NCBI GenBank assembly: GCA_022606425.2
Contig: JAHDVF020001365.1
Span: 1,054,001-1,118,000, forward strand
Source of the DNA: Lepidostoma basale
Taxonomy: Eukaryota > Arthropoda > Insecta > Trichoptera > Lepidostomatidae
Reading direction: 5' to 3'
Length of the DNA: 64,000 nucleotides
Positions 9,847 to 20,530 of this stretch are shown in pieces; within the stretch, counting starts at the first letter, position 1, and every line of letters starts with the position of its first letter. The notes beneath the pieces were generated by a model. That model saw only the letters and a program-made list of their open reading frames with translations. It had not been told where the DNA came from and did no database searches. Both the position numbers and the translations under genes were made by a program.

Positions 9847-10920
9847 ACTGATGTGGCACTCGATCCTTCTCTTTTCGCCCCGCGGGAGACGCGGTGTGAT
9901 GGCTTGCGAACCTCATCGCCACCAATAGGCATCTCCCGCGCACACTTCGATCGTCCAACACCCACAAAATAAATCTTCAACAAATAATATAAAATACAAC
10001 GATACAAAATAAAATAACAAAATAAAAATAATTTAACACAAAATGTTCTTTTTAGATGGTGCACATATTGTCTATTTAATTTATGTTCCACGTATCCACC
10101 GTTTTTTAATAACGCACATAATGTAATCACACATTATGTTTTTTTCGATGTTGCACATGTTGACATGGACGATCCGGACTTTTGTGTTTATTTAATCGTA
10201 TCCACCGTTTTTTTAAATTAGCTGTAATTAGGCACTTAACCAGCAAGAACTTTAAGATAATATTGAAAAAATTATTCAAATTGTCATTGGAACAAATGAA
10301 AAAAATATTTTTACACCTGTCAAAATTCTTTATAAAAACGATAAAACTAATATAATTTTAACAGCAAAACAGGGCAAACGTATTACGTTTCACAATTAAC
10401 TATTATAAAGTGCGGCAACAGTCAAATTGACCAAAACAATTCACTTTTACACGAAATATCTCCAAATTTACAGGAGAATCACATGAACCAAACCAAATTT
10501 TCAAAATCAGATTTTTTTTTTTTTAATATCTAGTAATTATGACGTAGACCCCAGGATACACTAGCAAAATTATCGAAAACACACTAAGAAGGGGTTATTT
10601 GGCAGAGATGCTGCCGGCTCCCTTATCTTTTGGAAACTTTTCAGGGAGATTATTCCGTCTGGCAGACTTTGATATATTGCGGTTCTCAGAGTGCGTGGGG
10701 CGGGGCTTTGCGGGGGGGCATTGTTCGACCCTAATAACTAATTGGGCTACATCCGTATTGGCGGATTTAAAATGTACGTTTATTGACCATGTCTAGACGG
10801 GTACAACCGCTCTACACGAAAACAAAGAAATTTATTTCTAAAACATTTTTTATTATTACAAACATCAACAACATCACATCAAAAATTAGTCACCTGTATA
10901 AGTGGTTTTTAATTATATAG
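9847..10920. other. Long unassigned stretch
   Basis: About 1.1 kb with no recognised repeat. 9855-9965 is GC-rich; the remainder is AT-rich with T runs. Small ORFs (for example 10599-10796) show no domain. Confidence 0.4.
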
Positions 10921-10921
10921 A

Positions 10922-11545
10922 GAACAACAAGCCTAAGCCCTTTTCTGTTCAATCTGATAATGGACAAACTTAAAGAGGAGATGGGAGAACAAATTGTCAA
11001 TGTGGTCTGTTATGCAGACGATGCTATAATCATAGCTGAAAACAATAATGACCTACAAAAGATGCTAGACAGACTACATCACGCCTTTAAGAAATACACC
11101 ATGACGAACTTTACCGAAAAAACAAAATGTATGACCTTTTCCAAAACTTGTAACCTGGTTATAGAAAATCAACCCATAGAACAGGTCAGGACCTTCAAGT
11201 ATCTAGGCATAGACCTGGTGGGGGGAGCTGATCTGCGGGAAGAAATACAAGCCCAAGTAAACAAGGCAGCTGCAATCTCTGGGGCTCTAAAATCCACAAT
11301 ATGGAAAAACAATGACATGGCCATTAAGAGTAAGATGAGAATCTATAAAGCATGCGTAAGACCAATAATAAAATGTGGCGTCGAAGCAAGGGCAGACACA
11401 GTAAGGACCAAACAAGTTTTGAGGACTATAGCAGGCAAGACACTGAGAGATCGCGCGAGGAACACCAGAATAAGAGAGATATGTGAGGTTGGGCATATTA
11501 TAAGATGGAGCAGACAGCGAAAAAGGGACATTACTAGGCATTTAT
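10922..11545 (+). mobile_element. LINE-B reverse transcriptase fragment (YADD)
   Basis: The longest coding remnant in the window; an open frame of 201 codons starts at 10960. Just upstream, SLSPFLFNLIMDKL is the RT block before the active site. NVVCYADDAIIIAE carries the catalytic YADD box at about residues 26-29. FKYLGIDL, then NKAAAISGALKSTIWKN, IYKACVRPIIKCGVEARADT and AGKTLRDRARN follow, ending near VGHIIRWSRQRKRD. Compared with LINE-B at 32580, about seven codons are missing between RTKQVLRT and IAGKT. It lacks the N-terminal RT, the endonuclease and the 3' end, so it is not functional. Confidence 0.88.
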
Positions 11546-12137
11546 TCTGTTGTTCAATTGCATAAATGAATTGTTATCGAACATCGATTGTATTCGTTTA
11601 ATTCATGTATTCCGTATGCATATACTCGAATATAGCAATAGCGACGCGATGAATGAGAAGGTACAACTGGACATGGGATGGAGAGAATCAAGTCGACCTC
11701 CGACAACTTAAATGTCAACAGCCAAAATAGGGATGAAATTACTCCAAATCGACAGGGGGATAGCCCAAAACCATGAAGCCTGGCGTTGTTCAATTAGGAG
11801 AATCGACCCTAAATAAACGAGAACTGGCTATGCGAGAAAAATATAATAAATACTTCGTGTAACTGGTTGTTCAATAGTGAAATTTTGGAATTTTCCAGTA
11901 GACTATAAATATTAAATGTTCTCTGCTAAAATCATTTATTCCCAGTAAAGTTAACGTCAGGCGCAGGCACAGAATGAAGTATCTTCGTTTTTTAAAGCTT
12001 TAATTTATAGTGCCATTTCCGTCAGAGATTTTCAAACTTTTCCTCATATATTATGTTATGTTCATGAGCCCATTATGTTCACACAATGCTTAGAAGGCAG
12101 GTTGGGTAATAAATATATTTATTAATAAATAAAAATA
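11546..12137. other. Unassigned stretch
   Basis: 11640-11800 reads partly open on the plus strand and could be more distal LINE-B sequence, but I see no firm motif. The rest is AT-rich. Confidence 0.35.
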
Positions 12138-12350
12138 ATGATATCACTGAGAATAATGTACGGGAAAACGGTGTATGATAGAATACCAAACGACGAAGTA
12201 AAATTAAAAATGGATCACTTAGATTGTTTGGACGAATGGATTAGAGAAGAACGGTTAAAAAAATTCATACAAGCAGTGTGAATGGAAAAATATGCCGTAG
12301 ACGACCGACAAAGACGTGGAATGACCAAATTATTTAATTACTAAAAGTGG
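12138..12350 (+). mobile_element. LINE-A internal fragment
   Basis: SLRIMYGKTVYDRIPNDEVK, then a shifted frame with LDCLDEWIREERLKKFIQAV and RRQRRGMTKLFN. Neither end is a natural terminus. Confidence 0.7.
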
Positions 12351-12454
12351 TTGCTCCTCCTATGGGGTGAATTCCTAGCTTCCTCTCATTTTTAGGTCTT
12401 CTACGAGGACGAGTTCGTGAGGCCGATTATGTAATAATAATAATATGGTAACTT

Positions 12455-13025
12455 TTAAAGCGCGGTTTTTGTGGCATCATTCAAGCATTAAGACGTGTTT
12501 TAAATCTAAATGTGAACGCTGCATCTGGTTGATATTCGCGTACGATTATGCAAGTTTTAAAATGGGTATGAAATATGAGAAAGATGGGTTTTCAGCTTAG
12601 ATCTGAAATCTGTCGGATTATTTATGCATCTGCGGTGTGAAGGAAGATTGTTCCAAGCTGATGGACCGGCTACCGCAAACGCTCGATCCCCGAAATTTGT
12701 ACTAGGGCAACGCTTTGGCTAAACTAATTTCTATTGGGGAGGAGTTCGCCGAGCGAAGTGTTGATTTCCTTGTATTTAGGCTGTCCGTTACAGAGTTCGG
12801 ATATACGAGTATAATTTGGAGCCATTCCATGTAGCGCTTTGAAGACTGTCCAGCAGAGTTTATACTGGATTCTTTCTGGACTCTTAAGCCAGTGAAGTTC
12901 TTTGAGATGTTGTGTTATATGGGACTTTTTGGAATGCCTTTAATGAGTCTTGCTGCTGCATTGAACGCAGATTGAAGTTTGTTTAATTGTTGTTTTGGAA
13001 TGTTTGCATAAATTCTATTACAAGT
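12455..13025 (-). mobile_element. LINE-Y, L2/CR1-like C-terminus
   Basis: Minus strand: NRIYANIPKQQLNKLQSAFN, AAARLIKGIPK, and after frameshifts FGDRAFAVAGPSAWNNLP, RRCINNPTDFRSKLKTHL. The LQ..NAAARLI and GDRAFAVAGPSAWN boxes are hallmarks of the L2/CR1 group C-terminal region. A sister copy is at 60237-60530. Inactive. Confidence 0.8.
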
Positions 13026-13059
13026 TTTGAAAGTGTCATGGGGAATGAAGTGCAATATC

Positions 13060-13310
13060 AAGCCAAAATCCGCTGAGACCGGATCAGAAATGAGACGATA
13101 AGGTCTGTCTGTGGTGTTGAAGACATAGTGTGGTAGGGAAGAAGCAGATGGAAGTGATCATGTGGACCGCATGGAGGAAACAATAATTAAACAATTGGTA
13201 AAAATTAAAACCCCAGCAGCTAGAGACTACCAGGAAGGCCGTCGATGAGATGAAGGGATGGCCGTACTTTATTATACCAGGCAACTCACTCACTAAAAAG
13301 AATATAAAGA
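13060..13310 (+). mobile_element. Degraded LINE-B-like relic
   Basis: Scattered pieces resemble the LINE-B C-terminus: RSVCGVEDIV, DHVDRMEET-like and a PPGRP-like block in different frames. Too decayed to place precisely. Confidence 0.4.
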
Positions 13311-13619
13311 TTTTATATGCGTCTCACATTTTTTTGTATTTTAACATTTATTTCACATTGTGGAACGGTAATGAGGGGTATTTCCTTCCCTTGAACTATT
13401 TCGTCTTTACCTCAAACTCGTATGTTTAACAGTTCAATGACTCCGGCTAGTTTGCCGGGCCTGTCCCTTCGCCAAGGGCGGTCTTGCTCCAGGGACTTGG
13501 GATGGTTGACCCACCCCTTTCGGGTTAGGCGGGTGGCGGGAGCGGCTCTGATATTCCCGGTTTAAAATGCGGAATCACTGGCAGCCCGTAAATTTTACAC
13601 TCTAAAATATGAAGAAAAA
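13311..13619. other. Unassigned stretch
   Basis: A GC-rich patch at about 13440-13570 is flanked by AT-rich DNA. No gene or repeat seen. Confidence 0.4.
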
Positions 13620-14320
13620 AATCTAAATTAACTAACTAACCATTACGCCGTTTCTCCTTAGGGGTCGGCAGAGAGGATGGATCGCCACATTGTTCTATCC
13701 TGACATAACTCTAGCGCCTCTTTTACATTCACACATCGTGACGTGCACGCTCGTCGATTGTTCCTACTTCGAACATAGCTGCCTTTCAGTAATTGATTAA
13801 TTTGGTCATGCTATGTCTTCCTTGGCCTTCCTCGACTTCTTTTTCCATTCATACTACTTGTATATATCTTTTTAACCATTCTACTCTCATCTATTCGTTA
13901 CATATGTCCAAACCATCTTAGTGTCTCTTTCTTAATTTTATTTATCACGCATTCATCCGCCTTACATTCCTTTTTTTCTTCATCATTAGATATTCTATCG
14001 TACATTGTTTTTCTGCACATTCTTCTTAGTGACCTCATTTCTACAGCATTTATTCTACTTTCATTATTCTTCTGCCAACTCCAGTTTCACTTCCATTCAT
14101 AAGGGTCGGGACTAGAACTCCATTGTACACTGTCATCTTTGCTTTAGTCGATATATTTCTATTTACGGTAATGACTTTGAGTGCACCATTTATTTTGTTT
14201 CCAGATCCAACCCTTTTTCCGATTTCTTTCTCCATTCTTCCATCTCTGTAAACATGCTTCCCAGATAAACAAATTCGGTAACTTGCCTTACGTTCCTTTC
14301 TTACTTCATCATCAATTTTA
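13620..14320 (-). mobile_element. LINE-A, longest minus-strand copy with (GTTA)n tail
   Basis: Reads from GSMFTEMEEWRKEIGKRVGS (the region just after the RT palm) through NKINGALKVI, AKMTVYNGVLVPTLMNGSE, CRKTMYDRISNDE, KKGSLRWFGHM, GRPRKTWHDQINQ, and finally a stub of SAYP and the tail. An internal deletion removes RRNRRACMTR. Frameshifts throughout. Confidence 0.85.
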
Positions 14321-14324
14321 TTTT

Positions 14325-14425
14325 AAATGTATATTTATTTAAAATCCATTAATGTTGGTTTCAACAGCTCGCTGCCATCTTCTGGAAGTGGATTTTAACT
14401 AAATATAAATTTTTAAAAAATGCTA
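14325..14425. repeat. FB6 small foldback with hammerhead-like motif
   Basis: Outer arms AAAATCCATTAATGTTGG and GTGGATTTTAACTAAATAT are inverted copies. On the minus strand the centre reads CCAGAAGAT, stem GGCAGC pairing with GCTGTT (loop GA), then GAAACC. Related to 16501-16570 and 24185-24325. Confidence 0.6.
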
Positions 14426-14572
14426 TCTTATTTTATTTTCAAGATGATTCAAATCGCAATATGATGTAGGTACTTGCATAATAAAATTTCTAGAAAACTG
14501 ACATTGTAATCAATATTACATGCGTATTACATATTTACTTACTTTATCATAAATATTACATTCCTATTAACC

Positions 14573-14645
14573 AAGTGATGGTGTAGCGGATAGAATGATT
14601 GGCTCCTGATCCAGGAGACTTGGGATCGAGCCTAGACCAGCACGA
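14573..14645 (+). mobile_element. SINE-T head (tRNA-like)
   Basis: GATGGTGTAGCGGATAGAAT supplies the A-box part and GGGATCGAGCC the B-box part, matching the copies at 22378 and 26692. No clear body. Confidence 0.55.
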
Positions 14646-14669
14646 TCTATGGCCGGAAATCGCCGAAAG

Positions 14670-14793
14670 TGTATCGCCATTTTTTTGTTACTTGAATTCT
14701 ATCAAACCAAAGACAACGTGATTTTTTCTTACGCCGTCTAATCAGGGTCCTTCGTTGTGGCTGTTGTCACTCTGCCACGAAGGCCGTACTGTG
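14670..14793 (-). mobile_element. SINE-S fragment
   Basis: Reverse orientation. ATCGCCATTTTTTTGTTACT, ACCAAAGACAACGTGA and the A-box end CACTCTGCCACGAAGGC are SINE-S. The centre is replaced by unrelated sequence around 14730-14755. Confidence 0.6.
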
Positions 14794-14807
14794 TATATTA
14801 TTATTAT

Positions 14808-15165
14808 TTTAACTAACTAACTAACTTTCACGCCGTCTCCCCAAAGGGGTAGGCAGAAAGAATGGACTGCCACACTTTTCTTTCCTGACATATTTCTCTC
14901 TCTTCCTCAAAATTCATACATCGTGTCATGCACGCGCGTCGATTTCTCTGACTCCTCACATGGCCGACATTCAATTATGATTTTTTTGATTGTGCCACGT
15001 TTTCGTCTTCTCAATTTCTGGTTCCATTTACATCGTTAACATATACTTTTTTTTTACCATATTTTCTTCATTAATTTTTTTCCATATGACCAAACCATCT
15101 TAATGATCCTTTCATTATTTTGTTCATAACACCATCATTCGCACCGCATTCACTTCTTCTTTTTT
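14808..15165 (-). mobile_element. LINE-A copy with (GTTA)n tail
   Basis: TAAC tail, hairpin, SILSAYPFGET-equivalent, RRQRNRRACMTRC, a degraded GRPRK, KKVYVNDV, GHMEKI and NKIMKGSLRWFGHM region. 5' end near the SECGAND codons at 15165. Confidence 0.8.
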
Positions 15166-15310
15166 TATGATGATTTATTTTAAGTGTGCCGTTTTGTAAA
15201 ATCAATTACTGCAAAGGCGCACTAGGGAAAAGACTGACCGAACCGTACAGTCTTTAGATGTCTCTTAAATTGAATTTTAATTTGAACGTCGCGTCGTACG
15301 CTTTGCTGAC
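15166..15310 (-). mobile_element. LINE-G 3' end
   Basis: Minus strand: AYDATFKLKFNLRDI, stop, then a CAGTCTTTTCCCTAGTGCGC-like segment and AATTGATTTTACAAAACGG. The same end occurs at 47153-47375 (KFKKHLKTALFG, SFPSAPLE). The tail is a CATCATAAA-type repeat. Confidence 0.6.
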
Positions 15311-15555
15311 CGATTTATTTATCGTTTTAAGTCCAAAATTCCTTTTCAAACCCCCGCCCTTGTCGGTGGCTGGCAGACAATAATGCATTATTATTGCGGA
15401 CGCCCTGCTCGTCGAAAGCGAACCCTCCGAGCCCTTAGGCATTCGCCCAAACACTGGATAAACATACGTATTGCCACCTACGAATACATATGTATTTTTT
15501 AAACTGCCTACTCTTGTGCACAACACCTGTATCTTCTTCTTATTTATTGGATTAA

Positions 15556-15660
15556 AGTAACTTAATTACCATCACGCCGTTTACCGGATAGGGTAGGCAA
15601 AAGGGGTGGACCACCACACTGTTCTATCCTGATATACCTCTCGCGACTCTTCTACATTCA
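15556..15660 (-). mobile_element. LINE-A 3' stub
   Basis: CCATCACGCCGTTTACC, degraded hairpin, GGTAGGCA, then the VWWSI and QDRxV codons. Its 5' end runs into an ATT microsatellite. Confidence 0.7.
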
Positions 15661-15661
15661 T

Positions 15662-15735
15662 ATTATTATTATTATTTTGTTGAAAAGCTCTTTACATCGT
15701 TACAGCGCAAGCCAAATCGATGTAAAGGGTGAAAA
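15662..15735 (+). repeat. Repeat X: ATT tract plus hairpin
   Basis: (ATT)n then TTTTGTTGAAAAGCTC and a 9-bp stem CTTTACATC/GATGTAAAG around a loop with ACAGCGCAAGCC. Two more copies are at 33773-33838 and 39385-39452. A similar (AT)n run lies just after, at 15737-15760. Confidence 0.6.
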
Positions 15736-15795
15736 AAAAAATATATATATATATACATAGAACCATATAAATAGAAATATGTCAGTTATCTCCTT

Positions 15796-16268
15796 GTGTA
15801 TGAAAGCGAAGCATGGAACTGGCAAAAGAAGGATGAAAGTAGAATAAATGCAGTAGAAATGAAATCTCTAAGATGAATGTGTGGATACTCTGTGTATGAT
15901 AGAGTGTCGAATGAAATATTTAAAAGGGAATGCGGTGCAAATGATGGTGTTATGAAAAAATAATGAAAGGATCATTAAGATGGTTTGGACATATGGAAAG
16001 AATGAATAAAGAAAGAATGGTAAAAAAAAATATTTGTTAACTTTGTAAATGGAACCAGAAATAGAGGGAAACCGAGGAAACCTTGGCACGATCAAATATA
16101 TCAAATATTGAATGTCGGCCATGTGAGGAGTCATAGAAATCGACGCGCGTGCATGACCCGATGTATGAATGTTTAGGAAGCGAGAGAAACATGTCAGGAA
16201 AGAAAAGTGTGGCAGTCCATTCTTTCTGCCTACCCCTTCGGGGAGACGGCGTGATGGTTAGTTAGTTT
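15796..16268 (+). mobile_element. LINE-A copy with (GTTA)n tail
   Basis: ESEAWNWQKKDESRINAVEM then MCGYSVYDRVSNE, a frameshift, GSLRWFGHMERMN, TRNRGKPRKPWHDQ, VRSHRNRRACMTRCMN and AYPFGETA. The 3' end shows the CCCCTTCGGGG hairpin and GGTTAGTTAG tail clearly. At least two frameshifts. Confidence 0.88.
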
Positions 16269-16500
16269 TTATCTCCTTGTTGCCCTTACCGTATAGGCAT
16301 TCACGAATTCGCTATAATTGCATCAAAAGAGGTCAATCTCTTTTGCAACCTTATTTAAAAGACGAATCGCTTTCAATACAGGAGAACTTCGAAGGGCCTC
16401 TGTGCGGCAATTTGGGGCATAAAATAAGAAATGCCCCTTGCTCTGCTATAGCTATATACCGTGACACGCACGCTCGTTGATTGATGCGTAGTTTGTCTTT

Positions 16501-16570
16501 TGACTAGAAGATGGCAGCGAGCTGCCGAAACCGGTCTAAGACACAAACATTAGTGGATTTTTACCAAATG
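16501..16570 (+). repeat. FB6-type piece with intact hammerhead-like motif
   Basis: AGAAGA, T, perfect 6-bp stem GGCAGC/GCTGCC with loop GA, then GAAACCGGTC at 16506-16536, followed by ACACAAACATTAGTGGATTT as in the other FB6 copies. Confidence 0.65.
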
Positions 16571-16978
16571 TAAATTTTTTTTTAAAAACGCTTTTTGTTT
16601 TCATCATTTAAATATAGAGATTTTAATTATTTAAATAAATTATCAGCAGTCAAGAGCCAAAACACATCTTCGCTGTTAGAATTTTTTATCTTTCTTTTAA
16701 ATTTTATTTGAATCAGATTATTTTTCGACCCCTTTATATAAATTTCCGACCCAACGTTAATGATTTGGTAACCTTCGACCTTTGAACCTTTGAAATAAAT
16801 TAATTTTCGCCATGCAGACGCTAAGCTATTAATTTTCTATGATTTATATCAATACCCACAAGATGATTAATTATTATATTATAACCTTTATACCAGAGAC
16901 ATTGACTGCATATATTAAATTATGAATCATAATTTTATTACGGGCTTAACCTAAAATTTTACCATTCTAATAATAACA
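16571..16978. other. AT-rich unassigned stretch
   Basis: Nothing recognised. Confidence 0.4.
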
Positions 16979-17047
16979 GTGAAAATAATTATAATAATAA
17001 TAATATTAAAATCATTATTATTATTTTAATATTATTATTATTATTAT
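16979..17047. repeat. (AAT)n/(ATT)n palindromic microsatellite
   Basis: An AAT-repeat arm and an ATT-repeat arm around a central TTAAAATCATTATTATT segment. It can fold on itself. Sits directly upstream of a LINE-A fragment. Confidence 0.7.
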
Positions 17048-17250
17048 GTTAGAAGTTGGAAAAATCGACGTGCGTGTGTGACTCGCTGTATGAATGTGGA
17101 GGAATCTAGAGAGGTGTGCCAGGATATCAAATCAAATCATATTATTTTCTCAAAAGATAAACAAACAAACACGAGTAGTGTGGCAGTCCATTATCTCTGC
17201 CTACCCCTACGGGGAAACTTCGTGATGGTTTGTTGTTGTTGTTGTATTAA
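17048..17250 (+). mobile_element. LINE-A (GTT)n copy with nested LINE-C scrap
   Basis: RSWKNRRACVTRCMNVEESR then EVCQD is interrupted at 17126-17172 by the reverse complement of a LINE-C 3' tail (ATCAAATCAAATC, ATTTTCTCAAAAGAT). LINE-A then resumes at GAGTAGTGTGGCAGTCC, ending in the CCCCTACGGGG hairpin and GTT repeats. Confidence 0.75.
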
Positions 17251-17381
17251 AATTTATTGGATTCATTGTTATAGCTCCAATTTTCAAGGGCGCCTGGCCT
17301 CCTTTTGAGCATTTGACTCGTGTCTCCGGCCCTTCTCATTACCTCGCTGTTTTTAATGTGTTCCGATAATGCACATAATTG

Positions 17382-18215
17382 ATACAACAACAAACCATCA
17401 CGCCGTTTCACCGCAGGGGTAGGCAGAGAGAATGAACCGCCACACTACTCTATCTTGACATACCTCTCTAACTACCTTCACATTCATACAGCGAGTCATA
17501 CAAACACGTCGATTCTTCCGGCTACTAACATGACCAACCTTTAAATTTTTATTAATTTGGTCATGCCATGTTTTCCTTGGTCTACCTCGACTACGTACTC
17601 CATTTACATTTTTAACGTATACTTTTTTAACCATTCTTTCTTCACCCATGCACTCCGCTCCGTCCGAACCAACGCAGCGATCCTTTCATAATTTTGTTCA
17701 TAATACCTTCTTACGCTCTACATTCCTTTCTAATATCAGCATTTGAGATTCTGTTGTACATCGTTCTACCACACATACGTCTTAGGGACCTCACATCTTC
17801 TTCTTCTTCTTTAGCAGCCGTTGTCGTCCACTGCTGGACATAGGCCTCCCCCATACTTCTCCATGTATGACATGTCATACGGGGGGTGGTTGACATTACA
17901 ACGCCACGCTTGCCAGACGGGTTGGCGAGGTGTCCTTCCACGTTAGCCTATGCATCAATATTATCCACCGAGGTTATTCACACTCGATCTCTAACATTTC
18001 GCATAGTTTCCAGGGGAGACCAAAATCGTGGAGGTGTGGAATGGGACTTGGGATCAGATCAATCTTCCAGCGTAGCATGGCCATCACCATGGCGATGGCC
18101 ATGCACCGCTCGAAGAGTCAATAGGATCCCTCTTACTGCCCCTCATCATCTCCACCTCATCTCTACCGCATTTATTTTGCTCTCATCCTTCTTCTGCCAG
18201 TTCCATGCTTTGCAT
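17382..18215 (-). mobile_element. LINE-A (GTT)n copy split by LINE-D
   Basis: 17382-17799 reads on the minus strand RSLRRMCGRTMYNRISNADI, NKIMKGSLRWFG, GEERMVKKVYVKNVNGVRSR, GRPRKTWHDQINKNLK, CMTRCMNVKVVREVCQD and SAYPCGETA, with an (AAC)n tail on the plus strand. The upstream part (NWQKKDESKINAV) resumes at 18150-18215. Between them lies LINE-D. The block ACCTCA followed by ATC or TCTC occurs on both sides, consistent with a short target-site duplication. Confidence 0.8.
17800..18148 (-). mobile_element. LINE-D 3' end inserted in LINE-A
   Basis: Minus strand ends WRSMGEAYVQQWTTTAAKEEEE, the WxxxGEAYVQQW C-terminus common to a widespread insect LINE, with a (GAA)n tail that abuts LINE-A at 17800. 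The upstream portion (ANVEGHLANPSGKRG) is in frame; further upstream is degraded. Confidence 0.75.
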
Positions 18216-18221
18216 TAAGTT

Positions 18222-18353
18222 GTTATTTTAAAATACAATAGTAAACTATTGTTTCTTTTTAAATCAATTATGTGACCAGAACACAATGGAGTTCTGGTTG
18301 ATGATTGATTTAAAAAGAAAATATAGTTTGCTATTGTATTATATTTTAAAATC
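18222..18353. repeat. FB4 foldback, about 60-bp arms
   Basis: Arms 18222-18280 and about 18291-18353 are inverted near-copies (ATTTTAAAA, ACAATAG, TTTCTTTTTAAATCAAT, ACCAGAAC) with ACAATGGA at the tip. Only one copy seen in this window. Confidence 0.75.
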
Positions 18354-18960
18354 ACCACATTAATTTATTCAATTTACCATTTCTCATCGAGGATCGATAC
18401 GTACGCCATCTTCAAACCGGTTTAATAGCGAGCGTATTAAAATCCGCAAAAACACCTCGCCTAGCAAAATTAATTTTGAATATAGCACCTCCCCCGTTTT
18501 CAATCGCGCCCCCGCCCTCCCTAATTCCTGCGGCCCCCGCCCCCCGCGCGGCTACCCCCGGGCAATAACGGCCCCGGACCCTTTGCGTTTGTTAAATAAA
18601 TCACCTGGCAAGCACGTCTCATAAAATGTACCCATGAGAAACTTATCCTTTTAATAAAGACCCACTCTCGTCCTATTTACACCGATTCAGACGTCTTCAA
18701 ACTTTTATTCCCCCACTTCTTTCGATTCTCCTTATTTACCCTTCCTTTGTTGCGCCTTTCCAACTTATTGTCGCGTTTTAGATTTGCAAATGTATGCACA
18801 AGATCGTGGAAATAGTTGGGCGATTCTATGCTAAGACGAAAAGTTTGTCTTCGAGTTGAATTCTGGACCAATGCGACAACGACAGCACCAGCTTCTTATT
18901 TTTCTTCTTCTTTAGCTTCTTCTTTTTCTTCTTCTCTTTACTTTATGTAAAAAAAATATA
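18354..18960. other. Unassigned stretch with a GC-rich patch
   Basis: 18485-18585 is very C-rich (GCGCCCCCGCC, GCCCCCGCCCCC) against an AT-rich background. 18895-18945 is a CTT-rich run. No gene or repeat recognised. Confidence 0.4.
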
Positions 18961-18961
18961 T

Positions 18962-19553
18962 TAACGATGTAAATGCAAGTAACAGAGTAAATGGTGCACT
19001 TAAAGATGTCATCGCAAACAAAAACCTACCCAAAAAGGCTAAGATGGCAGTGCATAATGGTGTTCTTGTGCTGACACTTATTTATGGAAGTGAAGCATGG
19101 AACTGGCAAAAGAAGGATGAAAGTAGAATAAATGCAGTAGAAATGAGATCTCTTAGACGAATGTGCGGATACTCTGTGTATGATAGAGTGTCGAATGAAA
19201 ATATAAGAAGTGAATGCGTTGCGAATGATGGTGTTATGAACAAAATAATGAAAAGGATCATGAAGATGGTTTGGACATATGCAAAGAATGAATGACGAAA
19301 GAATGGTAAAAAATATATATGTTAACGGTGTAAATGGAACCAGAAAAAGAGGAAGACCTTGGAAAACGTGGCACGATTAAATAAATCAAATATTGAATGT
19401 CGGCCATGTGAGAGAAGGCCAGAGAAATCGACGGGCGTGACACGATATAAACGTGTTGAGGAATCGAGAGAAATATGTCAGGAAAGAAAAGTGTGGCAGT
19501 CCATTCTTTCTGCATACCCCTTCAGGGAGACGACGTGATGGTTAGTTAGTTAG
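18962..19553 (+). mobile_element. LINE-A, best plus-strand copy
   Basis: Begins at NRVNGALKDVIANKN, then AKMAVHNGVLVLTLIYGSEA, WNWQKKDESRINAVEMRSLR, RMCGYSVYDRVSNENIRSEC, NKIMKRIMKMVWTYAKN. After a frameshift it continues through GRPWKTWHD, a shortened RNRRA region and the 3' hairpin with (GTTA)n. Only the region after the RT domain is present. Confidence 0.88.
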
Positions 19554-20000
19554 TTGGGTAGTTTTGTGAATATTTATTATTGGGTAGCAGCAGAACTACC
19601 TATCTATAAAATTCAAAACTTCTGGACCTCGTGGGTCACAAAGTTCACAACGATGCACCGCTACATGCTTGTGAATGCGAAAAAATATTCAAAATATGAT
19701 TCTCCCTTTTAAGTTTTCGGTTAAAAATAATTTGAAAAGTTTTATTCTGCGGACCGCTTTGACGAAAGTTTGAGAAGCTTTAATCCGGGGATTGTTTAAT
19801 GAGTTCTCAAGTTTTGGAATGACTTCATAAATCTGCGGAATAACAGCAAACCCTTTCGGCTGACGGGGAGCAGATGATGGGTTATCGAAGCACTTCTTGA
19901 GTCTTGCTCAGGACTTGCAAAGTACAAAGAAGTAACTAATACTGCCCTTTTTTGTAAATATTCAATTTCCCTTGAGACTCTATTCGGGTGAAACAGTTTT
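19554..20000. other. Unassigned stretch
   Basis: No repeat or gene recognised. Confidence 0.4.
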
Positions 20001-20127
20001 AACTAACTAAATAACCAACCATCACACCGTGTCCCAGAAGGGGTGGGGAAAATAATGAACCGCCACTCTGTTCTCTCCTGACAACTCTCTCACTTCTTCA
20101 ACATTTCGATTTCTCCGACTCCTCTTA
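20001..20127 (-). mobile_element. LINE-A 3' stub
   Basis: TAAC tail, CCATCACACCGTGTCCC, hairpin, GGGAAAATAATGAACCGCC, then the VREL and RRSRN codons. Confidence 0.7.
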
Positions 20128-20134
20128 AAATGTT

Positions 20135-20530
20135 TAATTTTTCTTTTATAAGGATTAATTGTATCTCAATAGAGACGAAGATGTAAATTGTTTTCTGGGA
20201 ACAGAATATGGTGGCCGAGGCGCTTACACGACTTTTGACCTGTCATTGGTTGGGTTGAGCGATCGCTTTATGTTTAACAACATTCCCCATCTCGCCCTTC
20301 TTACGGCCACCACGTCTGTCAAATTTTTGGAAGATGTGTATATGCTAGAATTTTGCACGTATCTTCCCATTTTTTTTAGCTCACTCTACAATAGCGTCAT
20401 CTATTAAGATTGGGAAGAATTAAGCAGAAAATCTTTATTAATGCACTGTGAAAGGCTCTGCAAAGCATACAGTACTAGATTACGCCTGAAGATGTCTCTC
20501 CAATTTTTATGCCTTTAACTTGGACAAGTT
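20135..20530 (+). repeat. FB1 repeat, long copy
   Basis: TTATAAGGATTAATTGTATC, TCAATAGAGACGAAGATG, GGAACAGAATATGGTGGCCG, GACCTGTCATTGGTTGGGTT and the outer block with AAGCAGAAAATCTTTATTAA. An 82-codon ORF inside it has stop-free sequence by chance; the other copies do not keep it open. Confidence 0.75.

Noticed and set aside
18485..18585. CpG-island promoter
   Set aside because: C-rich and short, with no TATA, initiator, exon or ORF next to it that I can support.
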